11,558 bases of DNA from Bifidobacteriaceae bacterium NR021. GTDB lineage: Bacteria > Actinomycetota > Actinomycetes > Actinomycetales > Bifidobacteriaceae. The notes below the pieces were generated by a model. It worked only from the letters and a program-made list of their open reading frames with translations. It did no database searches and had not been told where the DNA came from. The stretch spans positions 37,244-48,801 of the forward strand of contig NQOP01000005.1 in the NCBI GenBank assembly GCA_003585845.1, given 5' to 3'. Below are positions 1 through 8,839 of the stretch, one piece after another. Every line of letters begins with the position of its first letter. Positions within the stretch are counted from its first letter, which is position 1. Position numbers and translations under genes: made by a program.

Positions 1-1
1 G

Positions 2-946
2 AAGCCAGTTCTTGACGGTTTAGAGCAGCTTGGTGCTCGCGTAGAATATCAAGGAGAAGAGGGTTTCTTACCTTTTACTATTACGCCACCTTCAGTCGAA
101 TTTAAAATAAATAATTTTTCTGAAAAAATTGTGCAAATTGATTCTTCTTCATCATCACAATTTATTTCTGCGATGCTTCTAATTGGTTCACGTATACCTG
201 GAGGCTTAAGTCTTAAACATATTGGTGACACATTGCCAAGTATGCCGCATATTCGCATGACTATGGACGATATTTGCAAAGCGGGTGGGGTTGTAAATAT
301 GACTAGCAACGCAATGTGGCATGTTAAAGAGAGCAAAATAAATCTAGCTGACGTTGTTACTATAGAGCCTGATCTTTCTAATGCTGCGCCATTTTTAGGA
401 GCATCATTGATTGCTGGAGGGAATGTCAGTATACCTAATTGGCCGTTTTCTTCAACTCAACCTGGAGGATTGCTTCCTGGAATATTAGAGAAAATGTGCG
501 CAAAAGTTAGTTTTGAAAAAACAAGTGATGACGCTGGAATAATGAGTGTGGAAAGCGATGGTTCGATTAAAGCAATTCCGTATCTTGATTTGAGTGCAGC
601 AGGGGAGATTGCTCCTAGTATTGCAGCTATTCTTGCTTTTGCGGACGGTCCAAGTGAACTTCATGGTATCGCGCATCTGAGAGGGCATGAAACGAATCGT
701 TTGCAAGCTTTAGTTAATGAATTGAATCGAGTTGGGATTGGCGCTAAAGAGCTCGAAGATGGCATTCGTATTGAGCCAAGTAATTATATGCATGGGGAAG
801 TAATGGAAACTTATGCGGATCACAGAATGGCAACTTTTGCTGCAATGCTTGGATTGCGCATAGAAAATATAAGAATCAAAAATATTTCTACTACTCGCAA
901 AACGATTCCTGATTTTCCAGGCATGTGGCATAGAATGCTTGAATAA
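2..946 (+). CDS. aroA: 3-phosphoshikimate 1-carboxyvinyltransferase (EPSP synthase), 5'-truncated by window edge
   Basis: The open frame enters from the left edge, so only the last 314 residues are present; family members are about 430-450 long. The enzyme transfers enolpyruvyl from phosphoenolpyruvate to shikimate-3-phosphate in the cytosolic shikimate pathway. Visible family blocks are the SSSSQFISAMLL phosphoshikimate-binding segment, HIRMTM, the signature LRGHETNRL, YADHRMA, and a C-terminal TTRKTIPDFP. In the segment DLSAAGEIAPS a glutamate occupies the position aligned with the catalytic aspartate of E. coli AroA (Asp313, in PDAAMT). Together with GHET in place of VKET, this is the pattern I know from actinobacterial AroA. 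The true start lies upstream of the window; the GTG at 131 is internal, because clear AroA-like sequence precedes it. The frame ends in TAA, followed at once by a hairpin. It converges on ackA and shows no functional link to it. The identification is secure. Confidence 0.95.
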   Translation, partial: KPVLDGLEQLGARVEYQGEEGFLPFTITPPSVEFKINNFSEKIVQIDSSSSSQFISAMLLIGSRIPGGLSLKHIGDTLPSMPHIRMTMDDICKAGGVVNMTSNAMWHVKESKINLADVVTIEPDLSNAAPFLGASLIAGGNVSIPNWPFSSTQPGGLLPGILEKMCAKVSFEKTSDDAGIMSVESDGSIKAIPYLDLSAAGEIAPSIAAILAFADGPSELHGIAHLRGHETNRLQALVNELNRVGIGAKELEDGIRIEPSNYMHGEVMETYADHRMATFAAMLGLRIENIRIKNISTTRKTIPDFPGMWHRMLE

Positions 947-948
947 TA

Positions 949-981
949 AATAATCCCGAGCCTTTTTGACCCGGGATTATT
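949..981. terminator. Hairpin between convergent aroA and ackA (probable bidirectional terminator)
   Basis: A perfect 10-bp inverted repeat, AATAATCCCG (949-958) and CGGGATTATT (972-981), has a 13-nt loop. It starts three bases past the aroA stop and lies 42 bp beyond the ackA stop. T-rich but interrupted sequence follows the stem on both strands, so it could serve both genes. The U-tracts are imperfect, so its efficiency is uncertain. Confidence 0.7.
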
Positions 982-1023
982 CATATCTATTTATTTTGTT
1001 CTACGCCGTTAAGCGCAAACAAT

Positions 1024-2253
1024 TTAGTGCTCAAACTTGTTGCCGTAGCTATCTTCACCAGCTTCAGCAATGGCTGCAGCCTTGCGCGCAATAGCCAACT
1101 CTTCGTTCGTTGGAATCACAGCAATAATCACAGAGCTGTCTGGAGTGGAAATAACGCGTGGCTCTTTAGAACGAACCAAATTCTTTTCCTTATCGAGCTT
1201 AACGCCGAATGGCTCAAGCTTTTCGCATACGCGAGCGCGTACGATTTCGTCGTTCTCGCCAACGCCTGCAGTGAAGGTAATGACGTCAACGCCGCCCATT
1301 TGAGCAGTGTAGTTGCCAATGTATCCAACAATGCGGTGCACGTATACGCCGAGAGCGAGCTTAGCGTTTTCATCGCCTTCTGCGATGAGCTTGTGAATAT
1401 CACGTAAATCGCCGTGACCAGTCATGCCCATCATACCGGAACGCTTGTTGAAGAGAGTGTCAAGTTCGTCCACGTTCATGTGAGCGTTGCGAATAAGGTG
1501 GAACACTACAGCTGGGTCAATATCGCCAGTGCGACCGCCCATCATCAAGCCTTCGAGTGGGGTTAAGCCCATAGAAGTTTCAACTGGCTTACCAGAAATC
1601 TGAGCAGAAGCAGAAGCACCGTTACCAATGTGCAAAACAATCTGCTTCAAACCTTCTGCAGGCTTACCGACAACGCTTGGAACAACAGAGCCAATGTATT
1701 CGTGAGAAGTGCCGTGAGCACCATAACGACGAATATGATAGCGATCCGCGATTTCCTTGTTCAAAGCATAAGTTGCTGCAACCTGTGGCAAAGCATGGAA
1801 GAATGAAGAATCGAATACCATAATTTGTGGAACATCTGGCAAAAGTTCAGTCATGACTTCAGCGCCAACAGCTTCTGGACCGTTGTGAAGTGGAGCCAAA
1901 ACTGCCAAATCCTTAACCTTATTGATTGTCTTTTCATTGACTAATGCAGGCTTAGGGAATGTTAAGCCACCCTGAACAACGCGGTGACCGACAGCAACAA
2001 TGCCAGACTCTGAAAGCTTTGGACCATATTCTTCGAAGAATCCAAGTACGCGCTTCAAGCCCTGCTCGTGGTCGTGAACTGGCTCATCGAACTCATGCTT
2101 TTCGCCATTGAATACGTGCTTGTAGTGGCCGTCAACTGGCTCGCCAATCTTCTCAACGATGCCGGAAGCGATACCTTCACCGCTTTCCAAGTCAACGAGC
2201 TGATACTTAATTGAACTGGAACCAGAATTGATAACAAGAACGGTTTTTGCCAT
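1024..2253 (-). CDS. ackA: Acetate kinase
   Basis: This cytosolic enzyme makes ATP and acetate from acetyl phosphate and ADP, the ATP-yielding last step of the bifid shunt. I chose the ATG at 2251-2253 (409 aa, begins MAKTVLVINSGSSSIK). A GGAGGA ribosome site at 2261-2266 lies 7 nt upstream, and the in-frame ATG at 2268 contains this site, so that start is unlikely. Visible blocks are the N-terminal signature VINSGSSS, VGHRVV (Arg91), MVFDSSF (Asp148), YGAHGTSH (His180), LHIGNGASASAQ, GGRTGDIDPA (Arg241), TFTAGVGEN, and PTNEE (Glu384). These positions coincide with the known active-site numbering of the Methanosarcina enzyme. The usual VVHGGE reads VVQGGL here. G+C is higher than in pta, suggesting strong expression. 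It lies 150 bp downstream of pta, with no clear terminator between, so it may be read both from pta and from its own promoter. Confidence 0.98.
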   Translation of the reverse strand: MAKTVLVINSGSSSIKYQLVDLESGEGIASGIVEKIGEPVDGHYKHVFNGEKHEFDEPVHDHEQGLKRVLGFFEEYGPKLSESGIVAVGHRVVQGGLTFPKPALVNEKTINKVKDLAVLAPLHNGPEAVGAEVMTELLPDVPQIMVFDSSFFHALPQVAATYALNKEIADRYHIRRYGAHGTSHEYIGSVVPSVVGKPAEGLKQIVLHIGNGASASAQISGKPVETSMGLTPLEGLMMGGRTGDIDPAVVFHLIRNAHMNVDELDTLFNKRSGMMGMTGHGDLRDIHKLIAEGDENAKLALGVYVHRIVGYIGNYTAQMGGVDVITFTAGVGENDEIVRARVCEKLEPFGVKLDKEKNLVRSKEPRVISTPDSSVIIAVIPTNEELAIARKAAAIAEAGEDSYGNKFEH

Positions 2254-2330
2254 GTGGGCATCCTCCATAAGTATTGATAAGGCTTATAAATTGCCACGCT
2301 CTAGTTTAGCGTTAAGTTCCTACAAACTTA

Positions 2331-2359
2331 AAGATATTGAGTGCAATGCAATACCTCAA
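2331..2359 (-). promoter_or_regulatory. Candidate promoter for ackA
   Basis: On the minus strand a TTGAGG box (2354-2359) is separated by 17 bp from TATCTT (2331-2336), each matching 4 of 6 sigma-70-type consensus positions. It lies about 80 bp upstream of the ackA start, in the pta-ackA spacer. This is pattern matching only; the AT-rich spacer offers other weak matches. Confidence 0.3.
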
Positions 2360-2403
2360 GGTTACGTACGCACTGTGATGCTGTTTTAGGAGCTTTATTA
2401 TGT

Positions 2404-4110
2404 TTATTCTGATTGTGCTTCTAACGCGGTTAAAGCAACAGTATTAATAATATCTTGTACTAAAGCTCCTCTAGACAAATCATTTACAGGCTTATTTAAT
2501 CCTTGCAAAATTGGACCAACAGCCAGAGCTCCGCTAGAGCGTTGCACGGCTTTATAAGCGATATTTCCTGCACATAAATCAGGGAATACAAATACATTCA
2601 CATGACCAGCAATACTATTATTTTTTGCTTTTGCTGCAGCAACTGTAGGAGACCATGCTGCATCAAACTGTATAGATCCAACAATTGCTAAATCAGGTGC
2701 TTTTTCTTTTGCAATGCGTGTCGCTTCTTCTACAGTATCAACATCTGGCCCTTTTCCTGAACCAAGCGTTGAATAGGATAGCATTCCAACTTTAGGGTTG
2801 AGTCCGAAAGTCTCAGCAGTGTGTGCAGACTGAATAGCAATATCAGCAAGCTGTTCTGCACTAGGATTTGGGTTGATTGCACAATCTGCAAATACAGATA
2901 CGTGATCTTTGAAGCACATAAGGAATGCTCCAGAAACAAGTTTTGATCCTGGTTTAGTTTTAATTACTTGAAGTGCTGGTCGTACAGTATTTGCAGTTGA
3001 ATTAACTGAACCAGAAACAAGACCGTCTGCTTGACCTAGTACTACTAGCATGGTGCCGAAGTAGCTTGCATCTGTTAGTTGTTCACGTGCTTGTTTTTCT
3101 GTCATTCCTTTCTTTGCTCTTAATTCGCAAAGTTTTGTAATCATATGGCTTAGCATTGCTTCATCGTGCATAGATTGGAAACTAGCTTTGCAAAGAAAAT
3201 TTAGATTTAGTTCTTCTGCTCGAGCAAGAATAGATTCGCGTTCTCCAATGATAATTAGATTTACAATATCACGTTCTAGCAAATAGTTTGCTGCTTTAAG
3301 AATGCGATCTTCTTCTCCTTCTGGAAGAACTATAGTTTTCTTATTTTCTTTTGCTTTCCCTAATAAACTGTATTGGAAAGCATAAGGTGTAGTTGGAGCT
3401 TTAAATGGTTGGTGGAGGGCATTAAGAACATCATTTTCTCGAACGCAATTTACGAATGTTTCTAATGAAGAATTTTTAGTTTCTTCATCTATTGGTGGCA
3501 AAACCCATAATGGAGTTTGGCTCACTCGGGATGCTTCGTCGTTTGAGTTTGCATAATTCCTAGAGCTATAGTCACGCATTAACTCAGCTCCAAGTTCTGG
3601 ATCGCAGTTTGTAACAAATACTCCTAAAACTTGTGTGCATGATTTAAGAACGCAAGCATTAGCAGAATCTATAGTTTGTAAAATTTGTTGTGAGTTTCTG
3701 CCTTGAGCTGAAACTGTGAGAAAAACAGGCGATGCCAAGTCAGCTGCAACAGTTGCGTCGAAAGAAAACAGTTCTGGATCATATGCGGGGTTTGCGTCAC
3801 TAGAAACAATAATAGAAGCTTGAGCAGAAGTGGATTGCAATAATTCGTTATAGCGCGCAACGATATCTCCGCGCACTGTATCTTTATTTGTTCTAACTAT
3901 TTCTGGAGTTGTTGCAATAACTTGTTCTAATTTTGTTGAAGTATTTGCGATACCTAAAAGTTGCTTAGTAAAAGTGTCATTTGGTTGAGCGCATGGACGA
4001 AAAACAGTAGTGCTGTAGTTATTAGACAGAATATGTGTTATTCCGAATGCAACAGCATTTCTGCCGTACATATCTTCGTTGCCGATAATTGTTACATTAA
4101 TATGTGACAC
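2404..4110 (-). CDS. pta: Phosphate acetyltransferase
   Basis: It interconverts acetyl phosphate and acetyl-CoA, linking the phosphoketolase product to CoA metabolism. The 568-residue protein starts with GTG (4108-4110); AAGGAGAA (4118-4125) lies 7 nt upstream. The C-terminal catalytic PTA/PTB domain spans about residues 247-566. It shows VLPEGEEDRIL, DGLVSGSVNSTANTVRPALQ, ADCAINPNPS, SYSTLGSGKGPDVDTV, FPDLCAGNIAYK, and GPILQGLNKPVNDLSRG, with the Ser546-Arg547 pair that serves CoA binding and catalysis in the Methanosarcina enzyme. The N-terminal part (1-240) resembles the P-loop-like domain of long Pta proteins but has no intact Walker A: the first strand runs TIIGNEDMYGRNAV without GK[ST]. 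At 568 residues it is shorter than the roughly 710-residue E. coli protein, so the middle region is probably reduced. The gene is AT-richer than xfp and ackA. It lies between them, downstream of the xfp terminator. Confidence 0.96.
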   Translation of the reverse strand: MSHINVTIIGNEDMYGRNAVAFGITHILSNNYSTTVFRPCAQPNDTFTKQLLGIANTSTKLEQVIATTPEIVRTNKDTVRGDIVARYNELLQSTSAQASIIVSSDANPAYDPELFSFDATVAADLASPVFLTVSAQGRNSQQILQTIDSANACVLKSCTQVLGVFVTNCDPELGAELMRDYSSRNYANSNDEASRVSQTPLWVLPPIDEETKNSSLETFVNCVRENDVLNALHQPFKAPTTPYAFQYSLLGKAKENKKTIVLPEGEEDRILKAANYLLERDIVNLIIIGERESILARAEELNLNFLCKASFQSMHDEAMLSHMITKLCELRAKKGMTEKQAREQLTDASYFGTMLVVLGQADGLVSGSVNSTANTVRPALQVIKTKPGSKLVSGAFLMCFKDHVSVFADCAINPNPSAEQLADIAIQSAHTAETFGLNPKVGMLSYSTLGSGKGPDVDTVEEATRIAKEKAPDLAIVGSIQFDAAWSPTVAAAKAKNNSIAGHVNVFVFPDLCAGNIAYKAVQRSSGALAVGPILQGLNKPVNDLSRGALVQDIINTVALTALEAQSE

Positions 4111-4240
4111 GATGCGTTCTCCTTTGATACTTCGTGTTACTGCTAGGGTTTATATTGCTAATGTAAGTTTTGCATTTTGCAATATGAACAAACTTTTTCT
4201 ATTGTACGGCTTATCTATGTTGTACACGCACAAAATAGTA

Positions 4241-4246
4241 ATTATA
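4241..4246 (-). promoter_or_regulatory. Perfect TATAAT box upstream of pta (weak promoter candidate)
   Basis: A perfect minus-strand TATAAT lies in the spacer between the xfp terminator and pta, about 130 bp upstream of the pta start. The best -35 match at 17-18 bp is poor (TTATAC or similar), so this is only a candidate. The preceding strong terminator makes some pta promoter in 4111-4324 likely. Confidence 0.25.
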
Positions 4247-4324
4247 AATGTAATTTATTTTGCGTATAACCATTTTTATCGCATTGCTTGTTTTAATAAC
4301 ATGAAGTTTTTTGTTTTAATATAC

Positions 4325-4356
4325 AAAACGGGAGCCAATCTTTCGATTGACTCCCG
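4325..4356 (-). terminator. Intrinsic terminator of xfp
   Basis: On the minus strand a 12-bp stem, CGGGAGTCAATC with GATTGGCTCCCG (4345-4356 and 4329-4340), is closed by a GAAA tetraloop of the GNRA type. It is followed by TTTT (4325-4328) and more AT-rich sequence. The one imperfect position is a U-G wobble in RNA, so the stem is unbroken. It lies 41 bp past the xfp stop and should stop most xfp transcription before pta. Confidence 0.88.
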
Positions 4357-4397
4357 AAATGTTTTAGCTAACCAGTTTTAGCTTTATCAGCTTAAAA

Positions 4398-6875
4398 CTA
4401 CTCGTTATCGCCTGCGGTTGCAGCGGTAGCGGTGACAGCGCCTGGCTTGTCGGTCTTAACGCCTGGCCATACCCAATCGGTGTAGTCTGGGTGATCGTAG
4501 CCCTTGTCAACAGCGAACTGGAAGGCCTCGAGACGGAAGTCTTCGAGCTTCTTGATTTCGTCTGCGTACTTATCGGCGTCAACCATGCGCAAAGCTTCAG
4601 CGGTAAGCTCGTAACGATCCATGTCGTTAACGCGAACCATGTCGTATGGCGTGGTGGTGGAGCCCTGCTCCTTGTAGCCATGGACGTTGAAGTTGTCGTG
4701 GTTTGGACGATCGAAGATCAAGCCGCGAACGTCATGCGCATAGGAGTGGTAAGCGAGAAGGACTGGCTTGTCAGCGGTGAAGAGCTCAGTGAACTCTTCG
4801 TCAGTCAAAGCCTCGTTGTTTTCCTTAGCGGACTGCAACTTGAGCAAGTCAACAATGTTAACGACCTTGAACTTAACGCCAAGCTTGTTCAACTTGTCGG
4901 CAGCGGCCATCAATTCCTGCTGTGGAACATCGCCGATACCAGCGAGAACAACCTGAACTTCGTCATTGGTCTTAGCGTTAGATGCCCACTTCCACTCAGC
5001 AGCACCCTTCTCGAGCTCTTCGCGAGCTTCGTCGAGGGTCAACCAAGTAGCAGCTGGCTGCTTACCAGCGAAGATTGCGTTAATCATGTTGGTGGACTTG
5101 TAAACCTTCTCACCAACAGCGAGCAACATGTTGGAATCTACTGGGAAGTAAATGCCGATAACGTGATCGTTGTTGAAGGTCTTGTTCAAAAGAACAGAAG
5201 TTACACCTGGATCCTGATGGGAGAATCCGTTGTGATCCTGACGCCATACGTGAGAGGATACCAACAAGTTCATGGAGGAGATTGGCTTACGCCATGGAAT
5301 CTCACGAACTGTAGCTTCGAGCCACTTTGCGTGCTGGTTCAACATGGAGTCGATAACGTGTACGAAGGACTCGTAGGAGCTCCAAATGCCGTGACGACCG
5401 GTGAGCAAGTAAGCCTCGAGGAAGCCTTCCATCTGGTGCTCGGAGAGCTGCTCGGTTACCTGACCGGTAACTGCCATGTGCTCATCGACTAATTCGGAGA
5501 GGTAGCCTGCGTCCCACTGCTTGTTGGTTACTTCATAAGCAGCCTGCAAACGGTTGGAAGCAGTCTCATCTGGGCCGAAGATACGGAAGGAATCTGGGTT
5601 GTTCTTGATGATGTCACGAGTGTAAACGCCAAGACGACGTGTAGCTTCGAGCTGACCCCAGCCGTGACCGAATTCCTTAACTTCCTTGACTTCGTAATCT
5701 TCAAGCTTTGGAAGCTTAAGATCTTCACGAATACGACCACCGTTGGCGTTTGGATTTTCGCCAATACGGAGTTCGCCCTTTGGCATGAAGGAGAGAACGT
5801 CTTCCTTCACAGCACCCTTTTCGTCGAAGAGCTCTTCAGGCTTGTAGGACTTCAGCCAGTTCTTCAAAACCTCGAAGTGAGCTTCGGTGTCGCGAGCAGA
5901 TGCCAGTGGCACCTGGTGTGCACGCCAAGAGCCTTCAGTCTTCTTGCCGTCGATGAACTTAGGGCAAGTCCAACCCTTAGGGGTGCGGAAGATGATCATT
6001 GGGTAGAATGGACGGGTTACGTCGTTGGTCTGAGCTTCAGCCTTGATATCGCAAATCTCGTCGAAGATGGTCTCGAACATGTCGGCGAAGCGACGGTGAA
6101 TGGACATGTGATCCTCATCGTCGAAGCCAGCAACGAACTCGTATGGTTCGTAGCCCATACCGTGGAAGAACTCGTGAAGTTCTTCGTCGGAAATGCGGGA
6201 AAGAATAGTTGGGTTAGCAATCTTGTAACCATTCAAGTGCAAGATTGGAAGCACGATACCATCGGTACGTGGGTTCACAAGCTTGTTGGACTGCCAACCA
6301 GTAGCCAAAGGACCGGTTTCAGCTTCGCCATCGCCAACGATTGCTGGAACGAACAAGCTTGGGTTGTTCATAACAGCGCCGTAAGCGTGGGAGAGTGCAT
6401 AACCAAGCTCGCCACCTTCGTGGATAGAGCCTGGGGTTTCAGGAGCGAAGTGAGAAGGAATACCACCTGGGTAAGAGAACTGGCGGAAGAACTTCTGCAA
6501 ACCAGCTTCGTCCTTTGTAATCTTTGGATAGTACTCAGTGTAAGTGCCATCGAGGTAGGACTGAGCAGTACCAGCTGGGCCGCCGTGGCCTGGACCCATG
6601 ATAATCACAGTGTTCTGCTGATGCTCAGCAATGAAACGGTTAATGTGGCCGATAAGGAAGTTAAGACCTGGAGTGGTGCCCCAGTGGCCCACTAGACGAT
6701 GCTTAACGTCTTCGCGAGTAAACGGCTCCTTCATTAGAGGGTTGCTACGAAGATAAATTTGGCCGATTGAAAGATAGTTGGCAACACGCCAGTACTTGTC
6801 TACGCCTTCGATAGCAGCCTCGGAAACTGGAGCGTTAAGCTTCTTCCAAGGTGTGCCAATAACAGGACTCGTCAT
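4398..6875 (-). CDS. xfp: Xylulose-5-phosphate/fructose-6-phosphate phosphoketolase
   Basis: This thiamine-diphosphate enzyme cleaves xylulose-5-phosphate or fructose-6-phosphate with phosphate to acetyl phosphate plus glyceraldehyde-3-phosphate or erythrose-4-phosphate. It is the defining step of bifidobacterial sugar catabolism. I chose the ATG at 6873-6875 (825 aa, [14 protein letters not shown]), the length I recall for the Bifidobacterium longum enzyme. AGGAG (6881-6885) lies 5 nt upstream; a possible in-frame TTG at 6893 sits before that site and is unlikely. Signatures are EGGELGY (153-159) and the thiamine-diphosphate motif GDGEAETG (181-188). Active-site residues fall exactly at bifidobacterial positions: His64 (GHWGTTPG), His97 (GPGHGGPAG), His142 ([10 protein letters not shown]), His320 (RAHQVP), Glu479 (LSEHQ), His553 (FSHQDPG). 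The ending GDNE also matches. G+C is clearly higher than in pta, consistent with very high expression. Transcription ends at the hairpin just downstream. Confidence 0.99.
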   Translation of the reverse strand: MTSPVIGTPWKKLNAPVSEAAIEGVDKYWRVANYLSIGQIYLRSNPLMKEPFTREDVKHRLVGHWGTTPGLNFLIGHINRFIAEHQQNTVIIMGPGHGGPAGTAQSYLDGTYTEYYPKITKDEAGLQKFFRQFSYPGGIPSHFAPETPGSIHEGGELGYALSHAYGAVMNNPSLFVPAIVGDGEAETGPLATGWQSNKLVNPRTDGIVLPILHLNGYKIANPTILSRISDEELHEFFHGMGYEPYEFVAGFDDEDHMSIHRRFADMFETIFDEICDIKAEAQTNDVTRPFYPMIIFRTPKGWTCPKFIDGKKTEGSWRAHQVPLASARDTEAHFEVLKNWLKSYKPEELFDEKGAVKEDVLSFMPKGELRIGENPNANGGRIREDLKLPKLEDYEVKEVKEFGHGWGQLEATRRLGVYTRDIIKNNPDSFRIFGPDETASNRLQAAYEVTNKQWDAGYLSELVDEHMAVTGQVTEQLSEHQMEGFLEAYLLTGRHGIWSSYESFVHVIDSMLNQHAKWLEATVREIPWRKPISSMNLLVSSHVWRQDHNGFSHQDPGVTSVLLNKTFNNDHVIGIYFPVDSNMLLAVGEKVYKSTNMINAIFAGKQPAATWLTLDEAREELEKGAAEWKWASNAKTNDEVQVVLAGIGDVPQQELMAAADKLNKLGVKFKVVNIVDLLKLQSAKENNEALTDEEFTELFTADKPVLLAYHSYAHDVRGLIFDRPNHDNFNVHGYKEQGSTTTPYDMVRVNDMDRYELTAEALRMVDADKYADEIKKLEDFRLEAFQFAVDKGYDHPDYTDWVWPGVKTDKPGAVTATAATAGDNE

Positions 6876-6893
6876 GTGTACTCCTGTACTCAA

Positions 6894-6907
6894 GCACTTT
6901 TCAGTGC
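6894..6907 (-). promoter_or_regulatory. Small GAAA-loop hairpin just upstream of the xfp ribosome site
   Basis: GCACT (6894-6898) and AGTGC (6903-6907) form a perfect 5-bp inverted repeat. In the minus-strand transcript the loop is GAAA. It lies 8 bp upstream of the AGGAG of xfp, so it would sit in the 5' leader and could stabilise the mRNA or affect initiation. It is short enough to be chance. Confidence 0.3.
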
Positions 6908-7158
6908 AATTTGATCATTACCATTTGGTTATAGAGACTGGAAAACAAATGTATTACAGCTCTTTTTCCATCCGTTTCAGTATAGTGCCAGCGTCTGACT
7001 TTTGTTCGTTTGGTTACTTCTTCGTGCATTTGTGTTGAAAAAATGTGTGATTATGTGCGCAAAAAATGAGCCATTTGTATAGATTATGTTATATTTAATG
7101 TTCATTTTATACTTTATAACTAAGTGTTTCGCACAAAAATCTATCAACGTTATTTGCA

Positions 7159-7262
7159 GTGTTAGAATATATGTGCAACTTTCGTGTTTAATTTTCGGCG
7201 TTTTGTAATTACATAACGTCGCAAAGTTTCACTATTATAAATTGAATCGTGTTAGAACATAT
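7159..7262 (+). repeat. Direct repeat GTGTTAGAAYATAT upstream of guaA
   Basis: Two copies, 7159-7172 and 7249-7262, match at 13 of 14 bases and are exactly 90 bp apart. The second ends 4 bp before the AAGGAG site of guaA. Each contains TGTTAGAA, which resembles an extended -10, but neither has a convincing -35. They could be binding sites for a regulator or a chance similarity in AT-rich DNA. Confidence 0.4.
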
Positions 7263-7276
7263 ATATAAGGAGAATC

Positions 7277-8839
7277 ATGGCAAAAGGACCAGTGCTTGTC
7301 GTTGATTTTGGCGCTCAATATGCTCAGCTTATTGCTCGTCGAGTGCGCGAAGCAAATGTGTATTCAGAACTTGTTCCTCACTCTATGCCAGTTGACGAAA
7401 TGCTTGCTAAGGATCCTCAAGCTATTATTCTTTCAGGCGGTCCTGCTTCTGTTTATGAACCAGGTGCTCCTGACATTGATCCAAAGATTTTTGAAGCAGG
7501 TGTACCGGTTCTTGGTATTTGCTATGGCTTCCAGGTAATGGCTCATGAGCTTGGTGGCGATGTCGATAAAGCTGCACTTGGTGAGTATGGCAAGACTGCT
7601 GCAACTATTGATGATTCTGAAGGTTTACTTTCCGGATCCCCATCTGCGCAGAATACTTGGATGAGTCATGGTGTTGCTGTTAAGCGTGCTCCAGAAGGTT
7701 TTACGGTTTTGGCTCACACAGAAGGTGCTCCAGTTGCAGCAATGCAAGACGAAAGTCGCAAACTTTATGGTGTGCAATGGCATCCAGAAGTTAAACACAC
7801 TCCATTGGGTCAGGAACTTATATCTACGTTCTTACATAAGTGTGCAGGATTGGATAATAATTGGGATCCTTCTAATATTATTGAGGATCAAGTTGCTAAG
7901 ATTCGTGAAGAAGTTGGCGACGCGCAAGTTATTTGTGGTCTTTCTGGCGGCGTAGATTCTGCTGTTGCTGCAGCATTGGTGCATAAAGCAATTGGCAATC
8001 AGCTTACTTGCGTTTTTGTTGACCACGGTTTGCTTCGTAAAGGCGAAGTTGAGCAGGTTAAGCATGATTTTGTTGAAGCAACTGGCATTAAACTTATTGC
8101 AGTTGATGCAGAAGATGACTTTTTGGACGCACTTAAAGGTGTGAGCGAGCCGGAGCGCAAGCGCAAGATTATTGGCGAAAAGTTCATTCGTACTTTTGAA
8201 AAAGCTCAGCGTCAAGTTATCGAAGAAGCTGGAAAATCTGGAGCAGAAGTTAAGTTCCTTGTGCAAGGCACACTTTACCCGGATGTAGTTGAGTCCGGTG
8301 GTGGTGATGGTGCTGCAAACATCAAATCTCATCACAATGTTGGAGGTTTGCCAAAAGATTTGAAGTTTAAGCTTATTGAACCTTTGCGTACTTTGTTTAA
8401 GGATGAAGTTCGTGCTATTGGAACTGAGCTTGGACTTCCAGATGAAATTGTTTGGCGTCAGCCATTCCCAGGACCTGGTTTAGGTATTCGTATCGTGGGC
8501 GAGATTACACGCGAACGCTTAGCTGTTCTTCGTGAAGCAGATGCTATTGCGCGCGAAGAGCTTTCTAAAGCCGGATTGGATCGCGACATTTGGCAATGTC
8601 CAGTCGTTTTGCTTGCTGATGTTCATTCTGTTGGTGTTCAAGGTGATGAGCGCACATATGGTTCTCCAATTGTTTTGCGTCCTGTGAGCTCTGAGGATGC
8701 TATGACAGCTGATTGGTCTCGTGTGCCTTACGATGTATTGGCAAATATTTCTACTCGAATCACGAATGAATGCCGTCAAATTAATCGTGTAGTGCTTGAT
8801 GTAACGTCTAAGCCGCCTGCCACGATTGAGTGGGAGTGA
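7277..8839 (+). CDS. guaA: GMP synthase (glutamine-hydrolysing)
   Basis: It aminates XMP to GMP using ATP and ammonia from glutamine, the last step of de novo guanine nucleotide synthesis in the cytosol. The 520-residue protein starts with ATG; AAGGAG (7267-7272) lies 4 nt upstream. The N-terminal class I glutamine amidotransferase domain (about 5-190) has Cys82 in GICYGFQ plus His169 and Glu171 in QWHPEVKH, a complete triad. The ATP-pyrophosphatase domain follows, with the PP-loop SGGVDS at 223-228. The C-terminal dimerisation domain carries [36 protein letters not shown] and the conserved ending KPPATIEWE. Length and domain order are normal for the family. It is divergent from xfp and appears to be a single-gene unit: a terminator follows about 100 bp downstream. 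Nothing in it looks damaged. Confidence 0.99.
   Translation: MAKGPVLVVDFGAQYAQLIARRVREANVYSELVPHSMPVDEMLAKDPQAIILSGGPASVYEPGAPDIDPKIFEAGVPVLGICYGFQVMAHELGGDVDKAALGEYGKTAATIDDSEGLLSGSPSAQNTWMSHGVAVKRAPEGFTVLAHTEGAPVAAMQDESRKLYGVQWHPEVKHTPLGQELISTFLHKCAGLDNNWDPSNIIEDQVAKIREEVGDAQVICGLSGGVDSAVAAALVHKAIGNQLTCVFVDHGLLRKGEVEQVKHDFVEATGIKLIAVDAEDDFLDALKGVSEPERKRKIIGEKFIRTFEKAQRQVIEEAGKSGAEVKFLVQGTLYPDVVESGGGDGAANIKSHHNVGGLPKDLKFKLIEPLRTLFKDEVRAIGTELGLPDEIVWRQPFPGPGLGIRIVGEITRERLAVLREADAIAREELSKAGLDRDIWQCPVVLLADVHSVGVQGDERTYGSPIVLRPVSSEDAMTADWSRVPYDVLANISTRITNECRQINRVVLDVTSKPPATIEWE

Larger units (their letters stand above)
6876..7276. other. Divergent intergenic region between xfp and guaA (401 bp)
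   Basis: No supportable gene is present. The region must hold 5' ends for both neighbours. On the minus strand a TATACT box (6979-6984) about 100 bp before xfp is a -10 candidate without a recognisable -35. On the plus strand AT-rich boxes such as TATACT (7108-7113) and TATTATAAA (7233-7241) precede guaA, again without a good -35. An imperfect dyad, GTGCAACTTTCG (7173-7184) and CGCAAAGTTTCAC (7220-7232), flanks the proximal guaA upstream region. I see no riboswitch core that I recognise. Confidence 0.6.

Noticed and set aside
2254..2268. Upstream ATG for ackA (5 extra residues)
   Set aside because: The GGAGGA ribosome site lies within these codons, and the family N-terminus matches the downstream ATG.
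4491..5492. Long plus-strand open frame (333 codons) opposite xfp
   Set aside because: It lies wholly antisense to a certain gene whose strong codon bias removes stop codons from this frame. It has no recognisable domain and no clear ribosome site.
5664..6695. Second long plus-strand open frame (343 codons) opposite xfp
   Set aside because: Same explanation: an antisense shadow of the biased xfp codons, with no family resemblance.
6876..6893. Upstream TTG start for xfp (6 extra residues)
   Set aside because: The AGGAG site lies within the extension, and the ATG gives the 825 residues of the bifidobacterial enzyme.
7141..7276. Guanine riboswitch ahead of guaA
   Set aside because: I looked for a purine riboswitch core with its paired loops and terminator arm and could not find one. 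The dyad present does not fit that fold.
7832..8335. Minus-strand 167-codon frame inside guaA
   Set aside because: It is antisense to a complete, conserved guaA and its composition reads as a shadow.
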